From Theocolax elegans (taxonomy: Eukaryota; Arthropoda; Insecta; Hymenoptera; Cerocephalidae), in contig CM047431.1 of the NCBI GenBank assembly GCA_026168455.1, positions 17,348,183 to 17,412,182 on the forward strand: DNA of 64,000 nucleotides, written 5' to 3'. The notes beneath the pieces were generated by a model. The model was not told the DNA's origin. It worked only from the letters and a program-made list of their open reading frames with translations, and did no database searches. A program made the position numbers and the translations under genes. Shown here in pieces: positions 23,099-34,619 of this stretch (the stretch's first letter is position 1; each line of letters starts with the position of its first letter).

Positions 23099-24925
23099 AT
23101 GAAAAATGACAAAGACATGGAAATACCAATCATATTGCTTAAAAAATTAAAAATTGATGAAGGAAAATTTTTTAACGTATATGATAAACCAATTAATACC
23201 AAAAAAGGTATAAATTATAAAGAATTAAATAAACGTATCTTAATTAAAAATGAACAAAATGTAAAATTAGTAAGTAAATCCAAAATAATAGGTCGAATAG
23301 CAAATGTAGATTTTGATGAAAAAATAATTATTAAAAACAATTTAGGTTATATGACTTTAACTTGTAAACATTGTAATACTAAACATTTTGTTTTTGAATA
23401 TACACTAGGTAAAGAATTTTCTAATTGTTGTCACAAAGGAAACGTAGACTTACCGAAAATGCCTCCCTATCCGGAAGAATTAAAGCAATTAGCTACAGGA
23501 ATATCGGAAGATAGTATTAATTTTCGCAAAAATATTCGGCTATATAATAATGCGTTAGCTTTTGCAAGCTTTGGAGCTAATTTTGATAAGTTATCTGGTA
23601 GTGGACCACAAATTCTTAGAATATGTGGTCAAATATATCACAATGTTTTTGCTTTACATCCAAATGAAAATGAAGCTCGAAAATATGGGCAATTGTATGT
23701 TCTAGATTATGAATTAGCTGCAGCTGAAAGAAAAAGTTTTAAAAATAATTTAGATACAAAATTAGAATTGTCAAGTAAATTAGATAGCTTAATTAAAATG
23801 ATGTATGAGGTAGAAAAAGAAAAATTAGAATATTAGAAGAAAAATTAGATAAAAATATATATATAATGAAGCTACTTGTAATGAAGTTGCAATGGTATTT
23901 GTAGGAAAAAATGGACTGCCTAGTTCAGAGCGGGATATAGTTATATATTCAAAATATGACAATCCAATTAGTATTCCTTTAATAAGTAAACACACTGATC
24001 CAATGACATACCCACTTATTTATCCAAATGGAGGATATGGATGGATGCCTAATATGAAATGCAAATATAAGAAAAACAATATTTCATGTTTGCAATTTTA
24101 TAATTACAGACTTTCTATGAGAAATGGATTTAATCCATACCTTTATATGGGAAAAGTTTCTCAACAGTTTACAATTGATGCATTTGTAAAAGTTGAACAA
24201 TCAAGATTATATTTTGTAAAGAAAAACCAAGATATTTTAAGAAGCGATTATTATAAAGGCGTAATGGATTATTTACACAAGAAAAAAGAATCTGAAAATA
24301 TAAAAATTGGAAAAATGTTTATTTTGCCATCAAATTTTGTTGGAAGTTCAAGATTCCTAAAACAAAATTACATTGACTCAATGAGTATAGTAAATCGTTA
24401 CGGAAAACCTGACTTATTTATAACAATGACATGTAATCCAAACTGAAAAGAAATAACTGAACATTTAAAAAAATATGAAACTGTAATTGATAGACCAGAT
24501 TTAGTATTTAAGGTATTTCATCAAAAAATAAAAGAATTTAAAGAATTGGTAATTAAGCAAGGTGTTTTAGGAAATTGTATCGCCTACACTTATGTTATCG
24601 AATTTCAAAAACGTGGACTTCCTCACATGCATATGCTATAATTTTTAGATAAAAATTATAAAATTAATACTCCCGAAAAAGTAGATGAACTCATAAACGC
24701 AGAAATTCCAAACGAAGATATCTATCCACGGTTGTATAATATTGTAAAACAGTTTATGATTCATGGACCCTGTGGAGAGCAAAACATGAGTTCACCTTGC
24801 ATGAGTAAAGACACAAAAAAATGTACGAAAAATTTTCCAAAAAAATTTAATAACAAAACAACTTTTAATTCATCAGGATTTCCATTATATATAAGAAGAA
24901 ATGATATCAAAAAAAATCAATTATA
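23099..24925 (+). pseudogene. Helitron Rep (Helitron_like_N / HUH endonuclease), disrupted
   Basis: Frames 23,099-23,836 (CKHCNTKH, FASFGANFDK, GPQILRICGQIYH, YGQLYVLD) and 23,892-24,446 (GLPSSERDIVIY, THYPLIYPNGGYGW-like block, PDLFITMTCNPN) match the Helitron N-terminal domain in order. A TGA at 24,444 stands where NPNW is conserved. The HUH motif follows at about 24,610-24,640 (FQKRGLPHMHM) and is itself followed by a TAA. The frame then resumes (FMIHGPCG, CTKNFPKKF, YIRRND). It is a rolling-circle replicase relic that can no longer be translated whole. Confidence 0.88.
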
Positions 24926-27288
24926 AAGGTAAATACCACAATAGAATAGCTGATAATCGGTTTGTTGTTTCGTATAATCCTTATTTATTGTTAAAATTTA
25001 ATTGTCACATTAATGTCGAAGTATGCTCAACAGTCGAATGTATAAAATACTTATTTAAATAGTGTTATAAAGGACATGACTGTGCGAACATAGAAATACG
25101 TGACACAGGTATCAGATCAAAAGACAGTTCTAATTTAACTCATGATGAAGATATTGAAAGCAATGAATATAATACTATTAGAATACCCTCTACACGAACT
25201 TTCACATACCATAATAAGATTAGCTATTCACCATGAAGATGAACAAGAAGTGTATTTTAAAGAAGGAAAAGAAACAGAAATTTAAAAAAAAATGTAAAAA
25301 CGACATAGCAGCATACTTAAAATTAAATCAAATCGATTCTGATGCACAAAATTATTTATATTCCGAAATACCATTAAATTATGTATTTGATAATAATTCA
25401 AAAACATGGAATAAAAGAAAAAAAAAACAAAAAAACCTGTATTAAGCAGAATGTATTTAGTGAATCCAAAGGATCGAAAACGATATTTTATAAGATTATT
25501 ACTTTTACATGTCAAAGGAGTATCATCATTTCAGGATTTACGTACTGTTGATGATATAATTTTTTCTACATTTTATGAAGCTTCTATAGCTAGACATTTG
25601 GTTAATGAAGATAAAGAATGGGACAGATGTTTGGAAGAAGCAACACAATAACACTTTCCTACTGCTCTTTGTGAATTATTTGCATATATTTGTATTTTTC
25701 ACAATCCTATTAATACAAGAGATTTGTACGAAAAATAGAAACACTTTTTTTACCATCCAAAATATGAACAAAATGCTGATGAAAACCTAGCATTAAACAT
25801 TATTGATAAGAACCTACAATTGAATGGATATTTTTTAAATAATTTTAATTTACCCGTTATATCTACATTTATAGAAGATTATGCTGATAAATCAACAACA
25901 CATAACAAAAGTTGCACATTTACTGAAATAAACGTCAAAGTAAATTCTTTAAAAAATCGTAACAAAGACATTTTCGATACTAACGTGCAACATTTAAAAA
26001 TTGTAGACAAAAAAAGCTTTTTTATTGATGGACCAGGAGGAAGTGAGAAAAGCTGTTTACTTAATGTTCTAATAGACTATCTTAAATTCTCAAACATTTC
26101 ATTTTTATGTGTTGCTTGGACAGGGATTGCAGCAAATTTATTACATAACGGGAAAACAGTACACACAACATTTAAACTACCACTTAATATCACAGAATGT
26201 ACTATATGTAATATTAAATCTAATTCAATAGATGGTAAAAATTTAAAAGAAGTTCAAATTATAATATGGGATGAAATATCTATGACATCGAAATATGCTT
26301 TTGAAGCAGTCAATCGCCTATTTCAAGATATATGTAATAATAAAAAAATATTTGGTGGTAAAATGTTGGTTGTTTCAGGCGATTTTAGGCAAACATTACC
26401 AGTTATACGACATGGTAGTCGTACTGAAGTTATTGAAAATTCAGTTAAAAACAGTTACTTATGGCCGAATTTTATACGTATGACACTAAATGAAAATCTT
26501 CGAGTGACAGATAATGACAATTATTTTAGACAATGGTTATTAAATGTAGGTGAAGGTAAACGTTTAAATATGTATGAAGAAGAAAATGAACTGCTTGAAA
26601 TCCCTCTTGATTTAATAACAAAAGAAAATGATATCATTGCAGAAATTTTTGGAAACGAAATAAAAATAAATGATAAAGATTTAAATGATAAAGTTATATT
26701 AGCCTTCACCAACAACGACGTAATTGAAATAAATAATAAAATTTTGGCTATAATGGAAGGGCAAATTATTAAATACTTAAGTGTAGATACAGCAGAAGAT
26801 GATAATGGAGAAAACTTAGATGTCATGTTACCTACAGAATTTCTTAATTCCCTTACACCTAATGGACTTCCTCTACATAAATTACAATTAAAAGTAGGTG
26901 CAATAGTAATTCTTCTAAGAAATTTAAATGTGAATGAAGGCCTTTGTAATGGAACAAGATTATTAGTAACAAAACTTATGAAACATTTAATTAAAGCAGA
27001 AATTATAAGCGGAAAAAAATTGGAAAATTAGTTTTAATACCAAGAATCACTTTGTCACCATCTAAAGAAGATATACCATTTAACATGCGCAGAAAACAAT
27101 TTCCCATTCGATTAGGTTTTGCAATGACTATTAACAAATCACAAGGACAGTCATACAAACAAGTTGGTATCTATTTACCATTTCCAATTTTTAGCCATGG
27201 TCAATTATACGTAGCTCTTTCAAGAGCTAAAAGTAGAAAAAATTTAAAAATATTAAAAATAAACACAAAATTTACACTAACAATATAG
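24926..27288 (+). pseudogene. Helitron PIF1-like helicase, disrupted
   Basis: After broken frames (24,926-25,730) that still show VVSYNPYLLLKFNCHINVE and YFIRLLLLHVKG...FQDLRTVD...EWDRCLEEA, a 403-aa frame (25,820-27,031) carries the SF1 helicase. It has Walker A GPGGSEKS (71-78), Walker B IIWDEISM, SGDFRQTLPV and LNENLRV. After one frame change the terminal [12 protein letters not shown] and YVALSRAKS motifs follow (27,052-27,288). Walker A has Glu where the canonical second-last Gly is expected. The 3' Helitron end was not located. Confidence 0.88.
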
Positions 27289-27788
27289 TGTTTAAAAAAA
27301 TATTGTAAATGTGTAGACGAAAATTTATACACATTTTATATAAATTTTATAAATAAATAAAAATGGAAGTATGAAAAAAAAACATTAAAATATTACAACT
27401 ATTGAATGATTAAAGTGAATATGCAAAATAATTAATAATTGTTTGCGCTGAAAATCAGTAAAATACAATTGAAAATCGACTGCAACATATCATATTGTAA
27501 ATGACAAATCATTACATTAGTTATAATAAATAAAAAAAATGAAATATAAGAAAAATCCACTGAAATATTACTACTACTGAATCATTAAAATAAATATGCA
27601 AAATAATTGATAATAGCCTGCCGTTCGACAAAACTTACAGACTTCAAAAAAGAATCAGAGTTTCCCAAAATACAACGACCGAAAGTTTAATTCTTATAAT
27701 AACGTATAAACAGGTATTTAAAATTATTATTTAAAAACTTAAATTTGTTAAAATTTTACAATTAGAATTATATTTGCATATATCATGT
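27289..27788. other. AT-rich spacer with a diverged tandem duplication
   Basis: About 27,355-27,480 and 27,525-27,640 share AAATAAAAA.., TGAATSATTAAARTRAATATGC and AAAATAATTRATAAT blocks. No gene is seen. Confidence 0.4.
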
Positions 27789-27807
27789 CGTCGCATCCGA
27801 ATAAAAA

Positions 27808-28105
27808 CATTCTAACTCAGAAATCGCTTGGAAAATACGTTAACTCAGAATTCGCTTGGAGAACACGTTAACTCAGAAATCGCTTGGAAAACACGTTAAC
27901 TCAGAATTCGCTTGAAGAATACGTTAACTCAGAAATCGCTTGGAGAACATGTTAACTCAGAAATCGCTTGGAAAACACGTTAACTCAGAAATCGCTTGGA
28001 GAACATGTTAACTCAAAATTCGCTTGGACAACACGTTAACTCAAAAATCGCTTGGAGAAGACTTTAACTCAAAAGTTGCTTGGAGAACACGTTAATTCAG
28101 AGGAT
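27808..28105 (+). repeat. Left subterminal array of element A, 28-bp unit, ~10.6 copies
   Basis: The unit is TTAACTCAGAAATCGCTTGG plus AAAACACG with scattered substitutions (for example AATTC for AAATC). There are no spacers between units. It may be a set of binding sites for the element's transposase (inference). Confidence 0.9.
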
Positions 28106-28320
28106 GATTTTTGGCGCCTCGATTTAAGTTGGCACCACTGCCAAAAATTTTTAACAGTTCAAGAATAAATAAAAAAACTTTCATATATTTATAAACCTAT
28201 TTTTTTTTTATTTTCTCTAAGCGTTCTTATTATACACTAATGCGTTCTCCTAAAAAAGGTGGAAAATTCTTTAAATATTAGTACATAAATTTATTTCTAC
28301 TATAAAATATAGTACACAGG
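28106..28320. repeat. Left inner arm of element A
   Basis: Inverted copy of 36,170-36,470. Landmarks are TTGGCGCCTCGATTTAAGTT, GGCACCACTGCCAAAAATT and CTAATGCGTTCTCCTAAAAA. The right copy carries about 80 extra bases near its inner end. Confidence 0.85.
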
Positions 28321-29153
28321 CGTATATTCTCTCAGATAAAAATTGTCGCCTCAGCATAAGCGAGGATAATAATATAATTCATTTGAGGGGATTATCGGAT
28401 ATTACTCCAGAAGTGTAAATAAAACTATTCACCCTGTTCACTTTGATAATAGCTTACTTAATTATATGAATTTCTAAATTGATTCAATGCTGCTAAATTT
28501 TGTATTAATTAACTTAAATAATGAATTTAATTTTGACTTAATTATAATACTAGCCAAGATGCTCGCTTCGCTCGCAGTTAAATAGTATTGTTAACATAAT
28601 AATTCTTTACCATCAAATTACATGTAATGTAATATTCAAAAAATTACTTTTTAAAAACTATTTAGTAAAATAATTTATAGTACTAGTAATTAAATAAATA
28701 TTACAATTATATAATTTGTTGGGATAAATCCGTAATAATTAATTGAAGAATGATCATTTTTACTATTTATATCATTAACAATTTCTGTTACTCCCAATAA
28801 TTAATTCTAATATTATTATTTACATTAATACCTGATAAACTTTATATAATTCATAATAGATCGATTCATATTAATAAATTATTAATTATAACATTCCAAT
28901 TAGAATTTAAAATATCACATGTACTAGGATGACAAATATTAGAAGTTCAAATAGAAATAACGATTTATTTTTACAATTTTTGATATATTGATTTGTTATA
29001 TTATTTTTGATATATTGTTTACTTATATATATATATATCCCCATTAAAAAATCTCACTGGAGATCTCAGATCATATCCCAGGTAAGATGTCATACCAAAA
29101 ACTCATTTCAGCAATTTTTCGTTCATTACACGTTTTGAACCTTCTTATGTAGA
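28321..29153. other. Interior of element A, nothing recognised
   Basis: AT-rich. It includes a GCTCGCTTCGCTCGC pseudo-palindrome near 28,560 and, near 29,050, an AATCTCACTGGAGATCTCA stretch resembling the MITE at 63,152. Confidence 0.4.
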
Positions 29154-29880
29154 TTGATACCTTGTTTAAGTGGGTATCATACTCAATTACAAATACAAAT
29201 TTCGCACCAGAAAATAGCAGACGAAAAAACAACTAATTTACTTATAACAATTAATAAAAACAAATTTACGCAAAAACAGGAGTTAGTTGCCCTCCGTTAT
29301 GTAATTATCTATCATTTTACAAAGCTTCAAGTTACTATAACAACATGTCACCGAGAAAACCTTGAAAAATGCAATATTCTTATAATTTCTTGTATGAAAA
29401 ATAAAATTCAACTCTTCAGACATTTTCGAAATTTCAATGAAAACAGCTTCAGCCCGGATTTGAACCGGGACCTAGCTCTTACTCTCGCACTCTATTACTC
29501 TAACTTTCGTTTTCTCTCTATCTCTCAGTCTCTCTATCTCTCATTCTCTCCAGCTCTCATTCTCTCCAACTCTCATTCTCTCCATCTTTCATTCTCTCCA
29601 ACTCTCATTCTCTTTATCTCTCATTCTCTCTATCCCTCATTCTCTCTATCCCTCATTCTCTCTATCTCTCATTCTCTCTCTATCTCTCATTCTCTCTCTC
29701 TCCCTCACACAGACTCTCATTCTTACTCATTCTCACTCTCGCACTCCTTCACTCTCCCTCATTCTTACTCGCTCTGTACCTCTCGTTCTCTGTCTCTATC
29801 TCTCATACTCTCTCTCATTCTCTCTCTCTCACTCTCTCTCTCTGTCATTCTCTCTCCCTCATTCTATTAAAGTTTAACGC
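29154..29880 (+). repeat. TCTC-rich low-complexity DNA behind a tRNA-like T-arm
   Basis: From 29,500 the strand is almost pure CT with recurring TCATTCTCTC. Serine/leucine frames through it are artefacts of composition. Just before it (about 29,455-29,475) the minus strand has CCCGGTTCAAATCCGGG, a perfect tRNA T-arm with a B box, but I find no matching A box. Confidence 0.8.
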
Positions 29881-30320
29881 ATGTGTAATACCGTTGTTAG
29901 ATTTATTTTTCATCTAAAATGTGAGGTAGCATTGCAGCCTTTCTATGATCAGCTGAACTGGCTTCCATTAATAGTTCGACGGAAATATTTCCTTGGTCTT
30001 TTATGCATAAATTGTTGGCCACCCAAACACCTCAATATTTATTCGATAAGCTGGCTTTTCTTGGCATTGAATTGCGTAGATCCAAACGAGTAAATACTGT
30101 TTCTAACCTACCTAATGTTAAGAATCTTGCGTGTAAAACTTCGTTTATTTATTTAGCAATGGAAACGTGGGATAATATCAAATCTAGAATAAGAAAGTGC
30201 TCTAATGTAAATATTTTTAAAATGTATTATAAAAATTTCTCCATGAGGATGGATAGCGACTTATCCGATTTTATGTCCAATGCTTGCGACGTAGATTATT
30301 TAAATTTTAATTTAGCGTGA
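29881..30320 (+). pseudogene. Non-LTR retrotransposon ORF2 C-terminal fragment
   Basis: Two overlapping frames, shifted near 30,000, together give RFIFHLKCEVALQPFYDQLNW, RRKYFLGLLC and then TPQYLFDKLAF. This is the C-terminal region after RT in Jockey/CR1-like elements (RFIF.L......P....L.WL....RR..F). The second frame ends in a natural stop at 30,320. RT, endonuclease and ORF1 are missing. Confidence 0.65.
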
Positions 30321-30419
30321 ATTATTATTTTACATATGTATTATCGGTTATATTAATTCTACTTTAGTTGTCTAATTTATTTTATATCGACGGTTGAGAG
30401 GAACAACAGTCTATTTCGG

Positions 30420-30615
30420 TGGCCGCTTGGAAAAGAGGCTATCTCGGCGATCGCTTGGAAAAGACGCTATCTCGGCGACCGCTTGAAAAAGAGGCTATCT
30501 CGGCGGCCGTTTGGAAATGAGACTATCTCGGCGGCCGCTTGGAAAAGAGGCTATCTCGGCGATCGCTTGGAAAACACGCTATCTCGGCGGCCACTTGAAA
30601 AACGTCCTATCTCAA
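30420..30615 (+). repeat. Left 28-bp array of element B, ~7 units
   Basis: GCTATCTCGGCGATCGCTTG plus GAAAAGAC, with variation at GAT/GAC/GGC. It aligns with the unit of element A over the CGCTTGGAAAA core and TMWCTC part. Confidence 0.9.
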
Positions 30616-30764
30616 ACTACATTTTTTGTTTTCTAAATTTGTAGTGGCAGCCCTGCCTTGGATTTGAGTACGACATTTAAATAAAGTATTAAATAATATT
30701 AATATAATAAACATAGTAATATAATTAAAAAATGTTTTAAATAATATGCAGTAATGTAAGGTGT

Positions 30765-30929
30765 TCACAATGTTTCGGAAGCCGAATTGTTCGACATTAT
30801 TTCAAGAGATTTTCTTATTATGTCAAACAAATGTTTAATGATATTGGATGTGCCGGCGTCTACTAGGACAAAAACCCTTAAATTAGTTTGTCCGGTAAAT
30901 TTTTTTAATCTATTTTGTGTAATCACCAT
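30765..30929 (-). CDS. Small ORF reaching the left arm of element B (54 aa)
   Basis: It starts ATG on the minus strand and ends TGA. The protein begins MVITQNRLKKFTGQTN, continues LVDAGTSNIIKHLFD and ends SNNSASETL. The last 34 residues are the inverted copy of the ORF at 31,501-31,707, with a single visible change (K/E). The composition is protein-like (no low-complexity runs, mixed charge, amphipathic HLFDIIRKSLEIM). I do not recognise the family. It may be the 3' exon of the element's transposase, transcribed outward. Confidence 0.45.
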   Translation of the reverse strand: MVITQNRLKKFTGQTNLRVFVLVDAGTSNIIKHLFDIIRKSLEIMSNNSASETL

Positions 30930-31260
30930 TTAACTTGCATTAATTCCTAATTTATCATATACCTTATATATATGGAGTATTCCACGGAAGTGATTCAGTC
31001 AAAAAATAAAAATTTATTTTTTCTGGTGGAATCTGTCAGAAATGGGTTAAAATAGATGCAGCTAAATTTTTAGAGCGCTATTTTAATTACGTTTAATGCT
31101 GCTAGCAATCAAAAAATTGAAATTTTCTTAATTTTTTTATTTTTTTATCGCTTTATAACTCAAATCCTATTGATTTTTTGTTATACATGTTAAATACAAA
31201 AAAGTTTGGAAATTTTCTGTAGAATCTGTTAAAAAACTTTAATTGCCTGAATTATATATA

Positions 31261-31402
31261 AAGTATAAGGAATATCCTTTGGTAAGATTGCACGTTAAAA
31301 AAATTGATCTAGACAATGAAAAAAAAAAGATTTGCAGCACATGTGCTCAAAAGGAATAATTCCTTCTGACTATCATGAGTTTTATAAATCATTAACTGAA
31401 TA
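31261..31402 (+). pseudogene. ORF remnant in element B, one-base frameshift
   Basis: The frame reads KYKEYPLVRLHVKKIDLD up to a run of eight A. The continuation in the next frame reads HMCSKGIIPSDYHEFYKSL and a TAA stop. Lack of one A in the run explains the break. It looks like the C-terminus of a transposase-type protein, but I cannot name the family. Confidence 0.4.
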
Positions 31403-31500
31403 AGTATAGTTTATAATTATTTCTTAATTATTTACTTAGTAATACATTGCATTTTTAATAATATAAAATATGCTTTAATAAAAATGTATATATTTTTTTT

Positions 31501-31707
31501 ACTGAAGATGACATACACAATTTATTATTTGATCTCTCTGGCGTTATCCTTGTTTATTATTTGCCCATGAGGTTATGCATGTCATTACATACTTACCTTT
31601 GCAAACTAGTAGACGCCGGCACATCCAATATCATTGAACATTTGTTTGACATAATAAGAAAATCTCTTGAAATAATGTCGAACAATTCGGCTTCCGAAAC
31701 ATTGTGA
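31501..31707 (+). CDS. Right-arm partner ORF of element B (possible 3' exon)
   Basis: Open without a stop to TGA at 31,705. A possible 3' splice site lies after a T-run (TTTTTTTACTGAAG, AG at 31,506-31,507). The protein reads DDIHNLLFDLSGVILVYY, then LCMSLHTYLCKLVDAGTSN, and shares its last 34 residues with the minus-strand ORF at 30,765. The two ORFs have different upstream parts because the inverted arms begin inside them. Function is unknown. Confidence 0.4.
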   Translation, partial: TEDDIHNLLFDLSGVILVYYLPMRLCMSLHTYLCKLVDAGTSNIIEHLFDIIRKSLEIMSNNSASETL

Positions 31708-31719
31708 ACACCTTACATT

Positions 31720-32304
31720 ACACGGAGAGAAATGGCGCTGTAAATATTACAAACCAGCTACGAAAAATTACCATACTGTCGAGTAATATGATCACAGACC
31801 GAAAAAACCCCGCAAAATTACCATAGCAATTTACGTACTAAATTTTACAAATAAGCATGTAATTTTTTTTAACTCGCATTTTTTCCTATATTGTTATAGG
31901 AAATTATATTGAAAAATGTATATTGGAGTCACGTCTTTGTTTGTTTACTACAAAAGGACATTACGGTGAACCAAACGCAAGCGACGCCGTAGCGCAATGG
32001 TAAGGACTTCGACTCTTAACCCAAACTTCGCAGGTTCGATCCCGATGACATCAAAAATTTTTTTCACAAATAACATTTAATTAAAATATTTAAAATTTCA
32101 TATCTCTTAAATAATATACCTAAACTCTAAAATAAATAATATACGGAAGAAATAAAAATTTTTTCAATATTTAAAAAAAAATTAAAATTAAAATCCAGTA
32201 TAGTAAAAATTACAAGCTTCGCAGTCTGTGAACACATTACTAGAAAATTCAAGAATTTTTACCATACTAGTTTGTAATATTTACCACAACATTTCTCTCC
32301 GTGT
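31720..32304. mobile_element. MITE with ACACGGAGAGAAAT ends inside element B
   Basis: The left end ACACGGAGAGAAATG and right end ...ATTTCTCTCCGTGT are inverted. Inner blocks GTAAATATTACAAAC / GTTTGTAATATTTAC also match. Compared with the left arm of B, about 36 bp of the right arm is missing at the insertion point. A tRNA-like sequence lies in its middle. Confidence 0.75.
31983..32055 (+). ncRNA. tRNA-like sequence inside the MITE
   Basis: An A-box-like TAGCGCAATGGTAAGG and a perfect B box GGTTCGATCCC stand at tRNA spacing, with a loop reading CTCTTAA between them. The acceptor stem does not close, so it is a degenerate tRNA or tRNA-derived insert rather than a working tRNA gene. Confidence 0.5.
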
Positions 32305-32404
32305 ATGTTTATTATATTAATATTATTTAATACTTTATTTAAATGTCGTACTCAAATCCAAGGCAGGGCTGCCACTACAAATTTAGAAAACAAAAAATGT
32401 AGTT

Positions 32405-32600
32405 TGAGATAGGACGTTTTTCAAGTGGCCGCCGAGATAGCGTGTTTTCCAAGCGATCGCCGAGATAGCCTCTTTTCCAAGCGGCTGCCGAGATAGTCTC
32501 TTTTCCAAACGGCCGCCGAGATAGCCTCTTTTTCAAGCGGTCGCCGAGATAGCGTCTTTTCCAAGCGGTCGCCGAGATAGCCTCTTTTCCAAGTGGCTAC
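32405..32600 (-). repeat. Right 28-bp array of element B
   Basis: Inverted counterpart of the left array (core TTTTCCAAGCGGCCGCCGAG). Units differ from those on the left at a few positions, so the arrays have diverged since insertion. Confidence 0.9.
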
Positions 32601-32631
32601 CGAAATAGACTGTTGTTCCTCTCAACCGTCG

Positions 32632-32708
32632 ATATGTTCTATTTTATATGATTAGAGCCATCCGGTTGTATCAAATTTGGCGCAAATAAATATAGTTATC
32701 AATCGATC

Positions 32709-32789
<81 letters not shown>

Positions 32790-33235
32790 CTCTAATTCTC
32801 TCTATCACCTGGATATATAAGTTTAAGTTAAATCAGCATTGCTGTGTTATTTCATCTGTCATTTCTTCTGCATTTCATTGCGTCATTATATGTCATTTTT
32901 GTTACTATTTATTTATTTATTCATTGTATTCATTATATATATTCTTTTTTATTTTATATTGCGGTTGATATGCACAGCTAACTATTTTGTTATTAAACTA
33001 TTATATAATTTATTTTTAAGTTTTAATTTATTAATCTATTAATCAATTGTACATATATTTTTTTTTGTTATTTTAATTCTTTACTCTGTCATGGTTTTTA
33101 TTTTATATTTTTGTTGTGCAATTTTATATTATTATCTAGTTTTAAAAAAGTTTTACTCTATGTTACAGTTCGCTTTAGTGCCTATGAGGTTTCTACCCCA
33201 TAATTGGCCCAATAAATACATCAATCAATCAATCT
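32632..33235 (+). mobile_element. LINE 3' region with (CT)n inside
   Basis: It resumes the sequence cut by element B. It contains a perfect (CT)n tract at 32,715-32,787 and ends CCCAATAAATACATCAATCAATCAATC, the sort of short-repeat tail found at the 3' end of non-LTR elements. The T-rich frames are not genes. Confidence 0.55.
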
Positions 33236-34575
33236 CTCTCTCTCTCTATCTCTCATTCTCTCTCTCATTCTTTCACTCTCTCAACCTCTCCCTCACGCTC
33301 CCTCACAAACCCTCATTCATATTCACTCTCTCCATCTTACAGTCCCTAATTCTTACTCACTCTTACTCTCGCACTCCCTCACTCTCCCTCATTCTTACTC
33401 GCTCTCACTCTCGCACTATATCACTCTCTCCCTCTCACAGTCCCTCATTCTTACTCACTGTCACTCTCGCAATCCCTCACTCTCTCTCATTCTTACACGC
33501 TCTCACTCTCGCACTATATCACTCTCTCCCTCATTCCCTCTCTCTCTGCCTCTCCCTCCTTCTCTCTCTCTCTCTCTCTCTCTATCATTCTCTCTATCTC
33601 TCATTCTCTTTCTCTCTATCTCTCATTCTCTCTCTCTATCTCTCATTATCTCTCTCTATCTCTCATTCTCTCTCTCTATCTCTCATTCTCTCTCTCTATC
33701 TTTCATTATCTCTCTCTATCTCTCATTCTCTCTCTCTATCTCTCATTCTCTCTCCCATTCTCTCACTCTTTCCTTCACACTCCCTCACAATCCCTCATTC
33801 ATATTCACACTCTCCCTCTTACAGTCCCTCATTCTTACTCACTCTTACTCTCGGACTCCCTCACTCTCTCTCATTCTTACTCGATTTCACTCTCGCGCTA
33901 TATCACTCTCTCCCTCTCATAGTCACTCATTCTTACTCGATCTCACTCTCGCGCTATATAACTCTCTCCCTCTCGTAGTCCCTCATTCTTACTCACTGTC
34001 ACTCTCGCACTCCCTCACTCTCTCTCATTCTCACTCACTTTATCTATATCATCATATCTATGTCATTCTCTCCATCTCAATCTCTTACACATTCTCTATC
34101 TCTCTCCCTCACTCTCTCTCTGTCTCCCTAACACTCCCTCTCTCTCCCTCACTCTCCCTCATTCTTCCTTACTCTCTCCCTCTCACAGTCCCTCATTATT
34201 ACTCACTCTCACTCTCGCACTCCCTCACTATCTCGCACTCTATCACTCACTCTCACTCTCGCACTCCCTCACTATCTCGCACTCTATCACTCACTCTCAC
34301 TCTCGCACTCCCTCTCTATCTCGCACTCTATCACTCACTCTCTCTCTCTCTCATTCTCGCTCTCGCTCTCTATCCCCATTCACTCATTCTTCTTCTCTCT
34401 TTCGCTCTCTCTATCTTTCATTCACTCTCTCTTATTCTCTCTCTTTCTCTCTATCTTTCATTCTCTCCCTTATTCTCTTTCTCTTTCTCTCTTTCTCTCT
34501 ATCTTTCATTCTCTTTCTTATTCTCTCTATCTTTTATTCTCTCTCTTATTCTCTCGCTCTGACTCATTCTCTCTG
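33236..34575 (+). repeat. CT-rich low-complexity tract
   Basis: TCTC, TCATTCTC and CACTCTCGCACTCCCTCACT blocks recur with longer-range copies (about 33,340-33,480, 33,830-34,030, 34,190-34,330). The long serine/leucine frames are artefacts. Confidence 0.9.
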
Positions 34576-34619
34576 ACGCCAAGATGATGTTTGTCGGACG
34601 GACGGACGGACGGAGAATA

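Larger units (their letters stand above)
30388..32631. mobile_element. Element B: same family as A, nested in it
   Basis: The termini CGACGGTTGAGAGGAACAAC... and its inverse are bordered by ATAT on both sides (4-bp target duplication). As in A, exactly 36 bases separate the terminus from the first CGCTTGG of an array of 28-bp units (core CGCTTGGAAAAGACGCTATC). Inverted inner arms follow, to about 30,866 and 31,606. The insertion interrupts LINE-like sequence that resumes at 32,632. The right arm is itself split by the MITE at 31,720. Small ORFs in both arms are listed separately. Confidence 0.8.

Noticed and set aside
21735..27288. Maverick/Polinton because of the Ulp1 protease
   Set aside because: No protein-primed polymerase B, retroviral-type integrase, packaging ATPase or capsid gene is present, whereas Rep and PIF1 helicase point to a Helitron.
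27808..28105. CRISPR-like array of 28-bp repeats
   Set aside because: The repeats are directly adjacent with no unique spacers, mirrored at the other end of an element, and in a eukaryotic genome.
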